Origin: Cydia pomonella
Taxonomy: Eukaryota; Arthropoda; Insecta; Lepidoptera; Tortricidae
Reading direction: 5' to 3'
DNA: 64,000 bases
Assembly: GCF_033807575.1 (NCBI RefSeq)
Contig: NC_084727.1
Location: 3,658,001 to 3,722,000, forward strand
Below are positions 47,284-60,497 of the stretch, piece by piece. How positions within the stretch are numbered: position 1 is the stretch's first letter; each line of letters opens with the position of its first letter. The notes beneath the pieces are model-generated. The model was given only the letters and a program-made list of their open reading frames with translations. It was not told the origin of the DNA and did not search any database. The position numbers were made by a program, and so were the translations under genes.

Positions 47284-50200
47284 CTATTGTCCTTCCGACT
47301 TGGCCTCTTGAACCAGTGTCTCCCTCAGTTGTCGACGCAGGATCTTCTGCTGGTCGTTCCTGGGGAGCTCAGAGATGAACCTCACGCCACCAGTCAGCCG
47401 CATGTACCAGGGGACCTGGAATTAGGAAGGATACTGTTAAAATTTCATTCTTAACGATGGTTTTTGGAACAATTAAGATTATTATAAGTTTGAATATAAT
47501 CTTGGGACCTTTAGTGCAAATAAATCCAAGTGAGAATCTTAAAATAAAGGTTGTATTTAGGTCAATGCGGACAAATCCGTCGTAGGGACAATTCCATAAA
47601 TAAGCGTTTTTTTTTTTCATACAATAGTACACAATTGGTATTTCCTTCGATAAAGCAGCGAATCAGCGATTGCTTTTAGTTTCAGCAATCAAAAGCAGAT
47701 GGGCTTACAGAAAGTAAGCCATTTACAGTTGAAAAAAATACGGTCATGTACGGGATTGCCCTATGACGGACTTGGCCGCATTGGTCTTAAATAAAATCAC
47801 TGGCTAATGGGGTTGGCAACTATCAAGTTTTGATAGATGGCGCCAGCATAGGTTCTACCTGTCTCTCGTCTTGTTCTATGGGGTTTGACTTAAAGGACTA
47901 GCACCTAGGCTATAAAATTCCAAAAATAAAACAAGAATTTGACACTATTTGTAGGATTGAGAGGTAAAACGTACACTGGCGTCACTGGCGCCATTTGTAA
48001 ACTATTTCCACCGGCCAATCCCATTGTCTTAGTATAGTATACACATTATGAACTAGTCTACTCCTACACGACTTGCATTACATACATAATAACAGGGCAA
48101 GTTAAATAAGAGTTTGTAAAAATAGGTAAGTATATAATCATTGATAATTAACCCTTTCCTAACTCGACTGTTGTAGTTTTAAATTTGTTATCCCGTATTT
48201 TTGTTTTGCTTTAATGAGCTATTAAGAGGGAAGAATAGCTTTTCAAATCTAAAGAAATAACGGTAATTTTTGTATGAAATTTCATTTCGGGAGAAAACGA
48301 TTTCCACTAAGTAATTCTTAACAAATAACTTTATAGGTTCTACAGATATATATGGGTTTCGGTTTTTTGAAAAAAATTTTTTTTTTGCTAATTTTGACAA
48401 AAAAAAGGAAAACCTACAGTTTGGAATTGTGTCGATCGCTTCAGCATAATATATGTTTATGAGTTTTGCTTTAAAAAAAAATAACATTTTTTTTTAATTT
48501 GGTAAAACGGAAAACCCCCTACCTATAGTTTTCATTGTGTCAATAACATACTAAAAAATCATGAAGAATGGAAAATATTTAGAAGTTGAAAAACGTTTTC
48601 TCTTTTTGCATGGACGATTAAATACCCTTAAGTGGTGGCAACTGTTTTGGTTTATGAATAATTATGAATCTTGTATAGGTACCACACCACCAGTACACAC
48701 CACACCACCACCAGTACCAGTCACCAGTAGACACTATAGTTATAAGAAACATATACCGTAATAAACATTACCTGGGGGTCCACGAAGTCGACCAGCTCGG
48801 CCTCAGTGGCGGAGGCCCCGGGGCGCAGCACCACGAAGGCCGTGGGCTTCTCGGTCACCTTCGCCGCCGGCTTGCCCACCACGGCCGCCTCCTTTACCGC
48901 GGGATGCTCGAGCAGGACTACCTCCACCTCGCCTGGGGATACCTGCAACACAGATTATCTAATAGTTCTTCCTGCACGAAAACGCAGCGGTATTTATAGT
49001 TTTTCCGGGTTCCGAAGTCAAGTAGAAACCCTTAGGTATAGTTTCGCCATATCCGTATTGTCCGTCTGTCTATCCGTCTGTCCGTCCGCGGCTTTGCTCC
49101 ACGATCAATCGATTTGTAGTTGCCCTGTATACACGAGAAGTAGAGATGACTTTTTTCCCTTCAACCCTATATGAGGTATCGTTGGATATGTCTTTCCTAA
49201 ACGAATCTTAGGGGTCAACTTCGCAAATTGTTATTAAATTTGATAATAATAATATTTTAAGCAATAATCACTCTGAAAGAAGAAATCTGTGTTCGTGCAA
49301 ACTCGCATGTGTATTTAGACTCTGACCACGCTAACTTTGCACAAACTTAGCAGTGAAAATGCATACATATCACTAAATCGTAATACACCTATGTTACCTT
49401 AGAAATAATGATGTGTTCTTGTAAAGTTGGCAACATTAGCAATTACTATCTAAGTATTAGATGCTGACTGTACGTTCAAAATGCGTTCGCGTATCCACTC
49501 CACATTGGCTATGTAATGTCTGGCCAATTCTTTTGGGCGATTTAAGAGTTTTTCCATCCGGGGTTCCCAAAATATCTTGTATAAAACAAATGTAATAGTA
49601 CCTATACACGTTGTATCTCACCGTATATCCAGTAGAAAGAATGATGTCCTTCAGCCTGTCTATATGATAGAAGTGTTTCTGGTCATCATAGTATCCCAGG
49701 TCTCCCGTCAAGTAGAAACCTTCGTCGTCTATTGGCGAGGTTACACCTGAAATATATACACATTTTAAAAAGAAATACGCTGTGTCTCGGTTTCTGCAGT
49801 ATTGGCATCATGTGGTCAGGATCCTGACCTGATGATGACAATGAGATCCATTGAATCCAATCAGTAACATGCACTTTATTACCTATAGATCATAGATGGT
49901 AGAATCGTATAGATGTACTATACACGTGCGCCCGTGAGGGGCAGAACATACGCAATGCGACAAAGTTAAAAACTCGTTGACGACGTACCAAAAACAACCT
50001 ACGTAATTTGGTCGGGTTATTTGTCGCCCACCATAAACCAAACCCCCTGTTGCTAAAGTGTACAGCTGGCAGCTGTACCTAAATACTAGTTCGAAAAAAA
50101 AATTAAAGAATGGTGATGAAATGGTGAATGTTATTTTTGGACCCGGGTACGTCCTTAAACTACGTCCGAACGAGAGGTATGGGCATTGTGAATGTCATCT

Positions 50201-53200
50201 CGCTTTGTGTGGTACGGCACAGTGCAGCGGATGTCATTCCAGATCTAGAGCGGAGCCCAACTGGGGAAGTACCTCCACCTTACAGAAAACCGCAGCCAAA
50301 TAACACTAAACCCTACTCATAGTGTTGTGTTCGTGCCGGTGAGTAGGGTTGCCAGAGCTCAACGAGGGGGGGGGGGGGGGATGTTAGGGTCGGCAACGTG
50401 CATGTAACTCCTCAGGAGTTGCAGGCGTACATAGGCTACAGAGACTGCTTACCATCAGTTGGCCATATGCTTGTTTGCCACCGACGTAGTATTAAAAAAA
50501 AATCTCTCCGATGGCGCTAGGGTAGCACAAGGATATGACATGAACTTAGACGTTATTGACGGAGTGCGCTGTCAGTGATTTGATTATTTTTAATCAAAAT
50601 CTAAAATTTGTTTGCGATGTATTGTGGCGCCACCTATTTAAGGTTTCTTGATGGACACTTTTCATACACTTAGATTGTTCTCCTTACGTCTACCCTCCAT
50701 ATGTGAACCTAGAGGGCCCTCCACACTCGTGCGCGAATCGAGGCGCGAAGCCGCGAACGCGAGTGTGGATGACCCTCGCGTCGATTTCGCAGATTGTGCA
50801 CGCCTTCGCGCCTTATTCCCCGTTTTTGTCGGTATTTGGCCCACGTCAAAGGAGACGCGAAGCGCGAACTTGCAAGACTCCACACTCGCAATCGCTTCGC
50901 GCCGCGATTCGCTCACGAGTCGGTTAATCTGTTAAACTGTCATAACCTTCTATGGCGGCTACTTGGTTATATTGGGTGCGAACTTGATCAACCAAAAATC
51001 AATTTGACAGTTCCCAGTTTGAATCAGTGCCTTGCCGCAAACTAAATCCGATCAGCTGACGCTTCAGCGCCATCTTGCCGCGAACCAAACTGCGAAATCG
51101 CGGTAAAGTGGTGCGAGTGTGGAGTCTACGTCAACGTCGCGGTATGTTCGCTCCGCGAAATCGCGCCGCGATTCACGCGCATAGTCTGGAGGGGGCTTAG
51201 GGTGTATGACTATTATTTTGTTTGACTCACCTAGGTATCCCTTCATGACTCGTGGGCTGCGGACGCAGATCTCCCCGCGCTGGTTAGGTCCAAGGATCGC
51301 TCGAGTTTCTACATCCACTACCTTTTGATGCAATAACAATTACTATGTTTTTTCTATAAATCGATTAAAAAGAATACGGGTAACTGTGACATAATGATGA
51401 GTGTGGTTGGCGTTCACGTTGGGGCCTGTTTACAAATTTATTAGTGTTTATTCTGAGTTCAAACATTTGCTATTAAGTCCGCCATTTGTACCTTCATGTA
51501 TTATGCAATAAAGATTAAATAAATAAACTAACATTTTTTGTGCGCAATTAGTGGATTCATTAGTAAAATCATGCCTAAAAAAACTTTGAGTGGTTTAGGA
51601 GACGGCCAGGATCGAATGGATCCAGTGTATTATATTATTAGCTGCTGTTCATATTGTAACTTTGTGTGTGTTGGGTTGCTCCTGCTGATGTATAACATTA
51701 AAGTGACAATTATGTACTTATACATGATACACGAATGTCTAATAGTACTGACAAACGGGCATACCGGACCACCACCTTGATCCGGTCAGCATTTACATGC
51801 GGACTAAGACTTGCCAAGTGTCAGAGACATGCGTGCCAAGACTTGCCAAGTGTCAGAAACGCAGCTATGCGGTGCAATGAGACAGCAATATCGCTTGCTC
51901 CCTCTAACGTATATCTGCGTCCCTGACGCTTGCCAAGTCTCTTGGCCCTTGGGCAATAAGGGCCTCAAGGAAGAGTTGTTTTCTGTATCACGAATCACCA
52001 GAACATTTTAAACAATTTTTGCCATGTATAAATACTTTGTCTCTTTGCCAAAAAAGTTCAATGTTTGATATTTTTGGATTTGAACAATTTTTTAACATTT
52101 CAAAATATTGTTAACGATGTGCTGATATTTGGTGAAACCTGTACCATGGTCGCGGATCGATACACCGGACTGTTATAGTTACAAACTTGCCTTTAATGTG
52201 TTGCCAGCAGGCGCAACGCCCAGGTTCGTGGATCCCACTGAAGTAGCATCTTGCGAGGTTATCGGACTCACTTCGGTCGCGCCATACAGGTTTTGCAACT
52301 TCACATTAGGAAATCTGCAAACACGTTATGCTTAGTGTCCGACCTAGCAATGAGTCGAAAAGAATTCTTAATTTATCATGTTATTTTACTTTCCTCGTAT
52401 TCGAAATGAAAAGTAGAGTGTTAACTCTACACATACTGTTTTTGGTTGGTAACTCTACACATACATTTATAACATTTTTGGTTGGTTTTCTCGGCCGAAG
52501 GTACGATTTAAAAAACCATAACCCTCCGGTTTGCGCAAAACATCCGGTTTTGAATAAGTATAGAATTTTGGCTTGTTTTTGGGTTCTGTGGCCATAAAAT
52601 GACTAACAGAACCCAATTATAGTCAGCCTCCATTGTTCGTTCATCTGTCTAACTATGCGGACGTATCTCAAGTCAAGAACACTACCTGGTTGTCGTTGAG
52701 ATTCAAGATGGCGAAGACGTCTCGAGAATATTTTCGGCCCGATTCGAAGAATGAGATACGATAACGATAAGTTCTGGTTTAGATAAGTTCTCATTTAGAT
52801 ATCGTTTGTATGTCGTATAATTGACAGAAGCAGCTCGATGCAACTTTGACGTTAGAAATATCGTAGGTAGATTTTATTGGGATCGAAATAAACGTCAATT
52901 TTGACATCTCGTTTAGTTATCGATCTTTTAAGGATCTTTCCAAGATCTTAAACGTGTCTTAATCATTCTTCGAATCGGGCCTCTTTTTGTGTTTTGCTCA
53001 GTCATAAAGTGTAATATCGATAACTTATTATGCAGTGAACTATCGTGGAAGTGTGCAGCTAATGAAAAACTAATCTTGAAACGCGTTTAACCATGCTTTA
53101 ATCAACATCCGGCAATCCATCGTGACTGTTAGTAAAGCCCAGCTATCTCTTTACTAAAAGCAACTACCGAACAACGTCATGCTCTACGAGCACACTTAAA

Positions 53201-56200
53201 ACTTACAACGTAACTTGACATTGGCAAAATCATCATAGATTTGATGGAAGCCATATTTTAAAAGAAGAAGAAGAACACTGCCTACCTTCTTAATAGGGAT
53301 TTTCATTTGGTTGGCTATTTTTTTCATTAGATTTGGACAAAATTGGTTTAAAGAGCTCCTGATTCTGAGCAGGATAAACAAGAACTCATAATTTGTCCCA
53401 AATATAATTACTTATGTTATTTTCTCTTGAGTTACCAAAATACCATACTTCTTCGTAATTCAGTGGAAGATTTGTTAGGATATACGACTTTAAATATGTT
53501 AAATCAACAAAATATATTTTGACAGATGCTTTCGCGCTCAAAACGCTCTTTGAAAATTGTGTGACGTCACAGTTTACGGTTTGACACATAACTACATACA
53601 CACGTAGAAGATACGAACTGTCAACTGACATTTGTCATTTGTTGTTGTCAACAGTGTCAATCCAAGAGTTGTGACGTCGTCAGAATCTCGTTTCGAGTTT
53701 GGTCACGTGACGTGTGCCAAAAGATATTTTAAACTCAATATTTACAAAAATATGGTCATTACAGGTAAAAGTAGCCCTAAAAGTAGTTTAACATGTTCTT
53801 ATAATCCAAAAGAATTTATTGGGATACAATTCTGTCCTAAGATTTGTAGATGGACACGACCCTATTGCGCTTATATTGTTCAAATATTGTAAGTACAAAG
53901 TAACATTTTTAAAGCTATAGCAGACGAGCGTATAGGACCTGAGCCTGTTCGATCGAGTGGGAGATAGTTTGCCGTACGTCCGATAAGAAGTGAGAACGAG
54001 AAAAAGATATGCTGACCGGATCAAGGTCGCGGTCCGATACGTCCGTCGGATTATGTATTTTGTTGGAAATTTGGGTGAACTTACTTCTTCGTGAATGCCT
54101 CCAACAGTGAAGGCAGAAGGGGTGCAGTAGCGGTCATTATCACCTTCAGAGAGCTGAGATCGTACTCGTTTGTGTTAGCGTTGGTCAGCTCTTCAACTAA
54201 GGCGGGAATGGTGGGTATCGTGTTCGCCTAAAACAGTATAATTGCCTCTTATACCATCCGCAAACCAAAATAATGACTGAGATCATATTACCAATTCTTT
54301 CACTCCTGCTGCGACTATGCAAGTGCGAAGAGAAGCTTTACGATAATAAGAATAATTAATAAGTTAACGTTGATCCACAATAACGTAAAAAATATTTTAA
54401 AAGTTAATGATTTGTGTCAGCAAACAAGTCACAGTCAGGTGCAAAAAATAAAAAAAATATTGAGGAGTGTTCGGGAGCGGACGAGGATAATAATGGGTCC
54501 CGGGACTAAGTTAGTATGGGGAGTCCCAGGAATTTCAGGTTCCTGGACTCATTTTGTACAGAAAACCAGTACCGGGAGCACACCCTAGTGCGATTGGACC
54601 GGATTCCAAAAGGTAACAAGTTTGCGTCTTGCCCGTAGCGCTGAATTATTCTAAAATTCAATTTTGAAACTCCAGGATATTTTTTATATTTTCTATGCAT
54701 TTTAGTATTTGTTTATTCCATATATGTTACGGGCAATCTACTTATAATGCCCGACAGAGTCGACTTCTTTAAACCTGTCTAAGGCCCTCAGCACACGGCG
54801 CGTAAGCGTAAGAGATGCTTAAGCGTATCGTAATACGCACGTAGAACGAGGGCGCTACGAGCACGAACAACTTTAAACAAGTCCGCACACGAAGCGTCGT
54901 CGTAGCGTAGCGTATGAGATTTCTGCCGTCATTACGACAGGCGTAGCGTAATACAGGCGTAAAAACAAGACTTCTGACATAATCAAACAATAAAAAATCT
55001 TCTTCGCCTGAAGAGAAAGTAAGGTCGCCGATACATCCGCGGAAGACATCTGACGCCAGCGACGCCATGATTTCAACTAATGAGTTTTCATTTATAAAAC
55101 GATTACGCCTACTCGACGCGTAGTGCCCAGGGGGCCTACTGCGAAAATCGAAATTCGCTAATTGCGGGGATCTTTCTGTTTTACTCTCTCTAAAACGTAA
55201 TTAGAGTGAAAGAGAAAAATGCCCGCAATTGACGACCTTCGATTTTCGCGGTAGGCCCCCAGTACAGTACCCCAGTGCGCGTCTCGTACTTGTAATGTTT
55301 TTACGATCGAAGTGTCAGAAGCCTCGGCCCAGGCGCTGACCTTGCTCTGACCGTTCATCGCTGACATCCCTCTTGGTATCAACTCCATCCTTTCTCGGCG
55401 TATCATGTTGGCAAAGAACTCAATAAAGCCTTCCATTCGTTACCTTATAGTCCTGTATAACTTTCAAGTCTACATGGATATCTTCTGTATTGACAATTGT
55501 TTTGCCGGCGCACAAGAACGGGTAAGCCCGGAAAATGCCATAGGCTCCGCACAGATGCGATCCCGCGAAGTAAACGGTTTCCAAAGATTCAAAGTCGTAC
55601 CACCTGCAATAATATTTATAATAATATTCAAGAAATTGTAGAAATTAAATAAAATTGAACTAAAGGCGAAATATAGTGCCAACACTAATTGATTTGTCAC
55701 AACAATCACATTTTTGACCGTTTTTTGTAAATATTATTTCATCGGGTGACAAGACAAGCAAAACTCATTAATTACTACTGCAATTCAGAGCCATAGTTAA
55801 CCGTAATTGTACCAAAACAAGGTTGATTTTTATTTAATATTTTTTTGTAATTCGTGAGTTTTGGTTGTCACCTGGGGGCCTACCGAAAAACCGAAATTCG
55901 CAATATGCGGGGATCTTTCTCTTTTACTCTCACTAACACGTAATTAGAGTGACAGAGAAACATGCCCGCAATTGACGAATATCGATTTTCCCGGTAGCCG
56001 CCCTGACCATTCTTACTTTAAAATATGTGGTGTTGGAAACTTGGAATGCAGCGGAATAACAGCTCCATACATGGCAACACATCTCAGATAATTCCCCGAG
56101 GTTCTACTCAACATCAAAGGATAGGAATTCTTGAGGAATTGCCCCAATTCACGCAAAATATGCGCCAGCCAGGGGAAACCAGCCCGTGTAGGCAGAAATA

Positions 56201-57445
56201 ATAGAATATAAATTGTGGCTCACAATGCGCAATACAGTTCAGGTGAGTATGCTGCACCCCCTTGCACAGCCCCGTCGTCCCAGAAGAATACAAAATCAAG
56301 GCGACATCAGTTGCACCGTTCACGCTAACTGGTTCATACGTGTCTATATCCACGTCCACATTTGACGTAAACGTCTCCAGCGACTCTATGTCTGGGATGA
56401 CCCCATCGAAACATATGAAGGACTTGATGAAATCTATTTTCTTCAGTACGTCGCTGTGCGTTTCCCAGAATAAGCGGGTGCAGAAAGCGTATTTTGGCTT
56501 CGTTAATGTTAACTTGTGTGTCAAGACAGCTGAAAATAGCATTTTTTGTCAATTTGCGATGTAATAGGATCGAATATAATTATTTTGATTCGTAAACACA
56601 AACGAGAAAGATTACATATTATAACAAAAATATAGAGGGAATAAAGTACCACGAAATGGCCTCATCTCAGCATCAATTAATTGGGTGCTTTTGGATTATA
56701 GGTATTTGGGTGTTTTTTAAGGTACCTGTTCCACAGTCAAGCGGGATCGGCGTGCACGTAGCGCCCGCCAGCATTATCCCAAGTCCAGTAGGTAGCAGTG
56801 TGGCCCTCGGCTCGCCCATGACCGCCACCGTGTCCCCGCGCACCACCCGCTGCGCCAGCGCACTCGCCACCCTGACCGTATGCTGAGTGAACTGTGCGTA
56901 CGTCAGCTGGTCGTTCCGAGTACAGTTGCGCTGAGTATAAAAACCCATAGTTTATAAATGGTTCAAACGGAAAGCCGTTGGAAAGTTTCCAGCAAATTTT
57001 TTTAGGAATCTGAGGGCACGGTAGTGCCCCCGCCAAGACAAGCAAAGCGAAGCGCAAGGGCACTATTTTCTCGAAGCGCTTCAACGTTTTTTTGAACCCT
57101 CATAACTTGGGTTTGGATTATACCAGATAAACAAAATTCTCAGGATATAATATCAATAGTCTCAACTATTGACTACTGTGCTTATTTACGTGTGACTATT
57201 TACGTCACTCATTTTCGTCTAGGTATTTATATATTATAGAAAGCGAAACTAACTGTAAGAAAGTTTGTCAATAAACGTGCAGAGAACATTGGAAGGGATA
57301 TTTGAAATTTTGGAAAATTCTCTGCCACATTGCTACTTACGAAGCATAACCGATCGGGTTTCGCCTTCCGCAGCCGATTCAACACGTACTTCCCAAAATT
57401 CAGGTGCGCCGGCACCAACAACTCTCCTTCACCGTGAACAAGCAT
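47284..57445 (-). CDS. Acyl-CoA ligase / luciferase-like adenylate-forming enzyme, 11 exons
   Basis: Exons, 5' to 3' on the minus strand: 57445-57341, 56930-56726, 56529-56224, 56062-56017, 55603-55444, 54227-54085, 52314-52191, 51321-51231, 49746-49622, 48942-48772 and 47415-47284. They total 1608 nt, or 535 residues plus TAG, the usual family length. Members activate a carboxylic acid with ATP to an acyl-adenylate, then usually transfer it to CoA. Visible motifs: phosphate-binding loop SSGTTGLCKG (185-194, with Cys where Pro is usual), YGATE (332-336), TGD (407-409), hinge DRLK (423-426) and the catalytic lysine in DQQKILRR (Lys516). The C-terminus is SEGQ, so there is no SKL-type peroxisomal signal. 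The substrate cannot be read from sequence; 4-coumarate-CoA-ligase-like and luciferin-monooxygenase-like are the expected database labels. The 46-nt exon 4 is the least certain part. Confidence 0.88.
50135..50495. mobile_element. Copy of the TACTACGTCGGTGGCAAACA repeat
   Basis: Opposite orientation to 22817-23180, with a poly-G run near 50366-50380. It lies in intron 8 of the ligase-like gene. Confidence 0.7.
50710..51199. mobile_element. MITE with GAGGGCCCTCCACACTCG termini
   Basis: About 490 bp, in intron 8 of the ligase-like gene, ending 31 bp from exon 8. GC-rich, with repeated CGCGAA words near both ends. It is about 90% alike by eye to 58021-58529. Confidence 0.75.
52427..52495 (+). 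repeat. Short tandem duplication, unit about 30 bp
   Basis: AACTCTACACATAC followed by TTTTTGGTTGGT occurs twice. Confidence 0.7.
52736..52981. mobile_element. MITE, GGCCCGATTCGAAGAATGA termini
   Basis: 19-bp terminal inverted repeats with few mismatches; 246 bp. Confidence 0.75.
53480..53868. mobile_element. Copy of the 22361 element without the nested repeat
   Basis: Reverse-complement match to 22370-22745, including the GTGACGTCAC blocks. Confidence 0.7.
54783..54975. repeat. GCGTAAGCG-rich repeat, relative of 44636-44890
   Basis: Starts AAGGCCCTCAGC like the other copy and shares CGTATCGTAATACGC. Confidence 0.6.
55130..55261. mobile_element. Palindromic MITE, related longer form
   Basis: Termini GGGGCCTACTGCGAAAATCG and complement; lies in intron 5 of the ligase-like gene. 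Confidence 0.7.
55874..56003. mobile_element. Palindromic MITE, related longer form
   Basis: Same family as 55130-55261. It ends only 13 bp from the 46-nt exon 4 of the ligase-like gene. Confidence 0.7.
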
Positions 57446-58020
57446 GATGATAAACTTTTACTTTATCGCTTTTGAATTTGGAACTTTTAATTCTATAAAC
57501 GTTCACAACTCGAATTAAATTTGTACTTGTACGGTCGAATTCACATAGATCTTTAGAAGCCAAATGTTCCAAGAATATATAACTATTTAAATAACTTTAT
57601 TGTCAGTGTCTAAGAGAGATGTAAATATATTATTGGATCGTTGACTGTACAAGTACGCTGCGACTTGAGGTTAATACTGAAGGCGGACTTCGTTTAATTT
57701 GTATAACAATTGCCCTTGAAACTGATTTCGTTGTTACAACACTCCAACTATCTAAATCACGTTATCAATTGTAGCCCAGTAAAGATATACGTGTGCGAAA
57801 CATGACATAATAGCTTGATAGTGATGATATCTAAGGTATTGTCTTTACTTTAAGAATTTGCCGACGTCTTCCTTTAGTCACATACATGAACATACCGCCA
57901 AAAATCCGTTCTCATTTTAAAACATGCTAAATGTGATCTCGCTTTGTGTGGTAGGACACAGCACAGCGGATATCATTCCAGATCTAGAGCAGAGCCCAAC
58001 TGGGGAAGTACCTCCACCTA

Positions 58021-58529
58021 AAGGGCCCTCCACACTCGTGCGCCAATCGAGGCGCGAAGCCGCAAACGCGAGTGTGGAGGGCCCTCGCGTCGATTTCGCA
58101 GGGCCCTCGCGTCGATTTCGCTGATTGTTCACGCCTTCGCGCCTTATTCCCCGTTTTTTGTCGGTATTTGGCTCGCGTCAAAGGAGACGCGAACCGCGAA
58201 CTTGCAAGACTCCACACTCGCGATCGCTTCACGTCGCGATTCGCTCACGAGTCGGTTATAACCTGAACTGTTATAACCTTCTATGGCGGCTACTTGGTTA
58301 TATTGGGTGCGAACTTGATCAACCAAAAATCAATTTGACAATTCCCAGTTTGAATTAGTGCCTTGCCGCAAACTAAATCCGATCAGCTGACGCTTCGGCG
58401 CCATCTTGCCGCGAACCAAACTGCGAAATCGCCGTGAAGTGGTGCGAGTGTGGAGTCTACGTCAACGTCGCGGTATGTTCGCTCCGCGAAGTCGCCCCGC
58501 GATTCAGGCGCATAGGCTGGAGGGGGCTT
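58021..58529. mobile_element. MITE of the same family, inserted in another repeat
   Basis: Flanked by TA at 58019-58020 and 58530-58531. It interrupts a repeat (57925-58690) whose uninterrupted form is seen at 50135-50495, so the insertion site can be read directly. Confidence 0.8.
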
Positions 58530-59119
58530 TACAGAAAACAGCAGCCAAATAACACTAGACCCTTCTCATAGTGTTGTGTTCCTGCCGGTGAGTAAGGTTG
58601 CCAGACCTCAACGAGGGTGTGGAGTATTAGGAACGGTAACGCGCATGTTGCAGTGTTTGAGTTGCAGGCGTCCATAGGCTAGGACTGCTTTCCATTAGGC
58701 TTTAATCAAGCAAATTACAGACGATGTTTTTGGCACGAAGCATGTACGCAGCGACCGCTCACGACCTGCTCACGACCGCATACGTAGATTGTCTTAGAAC
58801 TGAAATGTTAGCCTCAGGGAAGAGTTAGTTATAGTAAAAAAAACTACTCAGCGTGTAAAGTACGTCAGGATTTAATTATTTCGATTTTAAAGCCAAACGT
58901 TCCGGGGGTCGGTCATCTTTTGGTACCACTACTCTAATAGCGGTCCGTAAAATGACTGCGCTATTGGTAATCTCCTTATCTCAGTAGATTCCAGAATATA
59001 CAAAGATGGATCTACTCCAAGAAAGCTATTTAAATAACAAGAATGTATAGTCATTAGAATTACGAATTATGTAACGTTTTCGGGTGCAAAACAACAATAA
59101 ATGTAGATAAGATAAACAG

Positions 59120-59260
59120 GTACAGTCACGTCTAAAAATATCGATAGGAACAAAGTCCCAAAAATATGTATACACAACCTTATTGCCTGTATATTAAGGT
59201 GTATACATGTTTTTGGCACTTTGTCGTTCGCATCTATATTTTCAGACATGACCACCGTAC
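59120..59260. mobile_element. Palindromic MITE, GTACAGTCA termini
   Basis: Same family as 15439-15574, upstream of mRpL43. Confidence 0.65.
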
Positions 59261-60497
59261 TACACCTGTGTGAGCTAACTAAACAAAATGATTCGTAAAT
59301 ATTGCATTTATCAATTCTCTCTAATTAATATTAATTTCAATATTTCATTACAATAAAGTTACAAACATTACAATAAAAATTACATTAATATTAACTATAA
59401 ATTATAACTAAACTAAACAAAGCCACAGATAAGAACTCTGTCAAACAACTCGTCCCGCGCCCTTCCAGATGCTAAGGTGCCCATCACGGTCGCCGCGTTG
59501 CCACGCTGAAAGTAGTTGTAAAGCTGTGGTGGCCGACAAGATAAGGCGTCAGAGGGGATGGCGCAGGGAAGAGGGGCTGGCGGTAACTGCCAACTTCAAG
59601 CGAACGGGTAGTTTGACAAACTCGACACTCTATGTAACAAATAAATAAATATTATGAGACATGGGACAATCTTACACAAATCGACCCTAAACTCAATAAA
59701 ATCAGGCTTTAGCGCCAATTACATACACCCCTCCCGATTTCGGGCCCGAAATCAGTCCCGATTTCGGGCCTGATATTTGATATTTTTACATATGAACCAT
59801 TTTTTTACATTTAAAATATTGTAAAGCGATGTGGTGATATTTGGTGAAACAGAAAAATATTATTTCTCGAGCCCGAAATCGGGACCTGATAAAGTATGGA
59901 TGTAATTAGCACTTTTTTCATTCGCCTTAGCTTGTTACCCAAGGCTTTTGCTTATCGATTTCTGCATATTGGCACAGAATAAATAATAGTAGTTCTAGAA
60001 ATGACACTTCCTACAAACCGAAGTTTGACAGCGATTCAGGGACGAATTATGCTTTCAAAGTCAAAGTCAATATATTCTTTATTCAAATAGGCCTAGCAAC
60101 AAGCACTTTTAAATCGTTCCCTTTCTAATGTATGGTACTATCACTTTCGGGCATTTAGGCTTGTCAAAATTAAATTCATTATCTTATCTGTGGTCGTGCA
60201 CGTATAGGGACGTCAAGTTGTGCCAACCCTAATAATTGCTCGGAGCAATGCGGAGCCCAACGGAGCCGGGAAAATCCGAAAGGAGGAATGTCGCCCCACT
60301 GATATTGGGTCCTAAATTATCCATCAATAATCTAAAGACGCATGCTATTTGTTACATTGTCTTTAGAAGCCTTAATGAAGTACAAAGCAAAAACAAAACG
60401 CGTCAAACGTCAACATGACATTTGATGGACATAACCTCAAAGTCATTAAATTACTACTATCACGATATTCACAATTACGTGAATATTTTCCCTAAAA

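Larger units (their letters stand above)
57446..60497. other. Intergenic region between divergent genes
   Basis: Start codons of the ligase-like gene and mRpL43 face away from each other. The region holds the nested repeat at 57925-58690, a MITE at 59120 and short inverted GATTTCGGGCC motifs at 59745-59880. Core promoters could not be placed. Confidence 0.55.

Noticed and set aside
50662..50935. Overlapping ORFs on both strands at 50650-51050 and 57917-58360
   Set aside because: They lie in copies of a GC-rich MITE and repeat at both sites.
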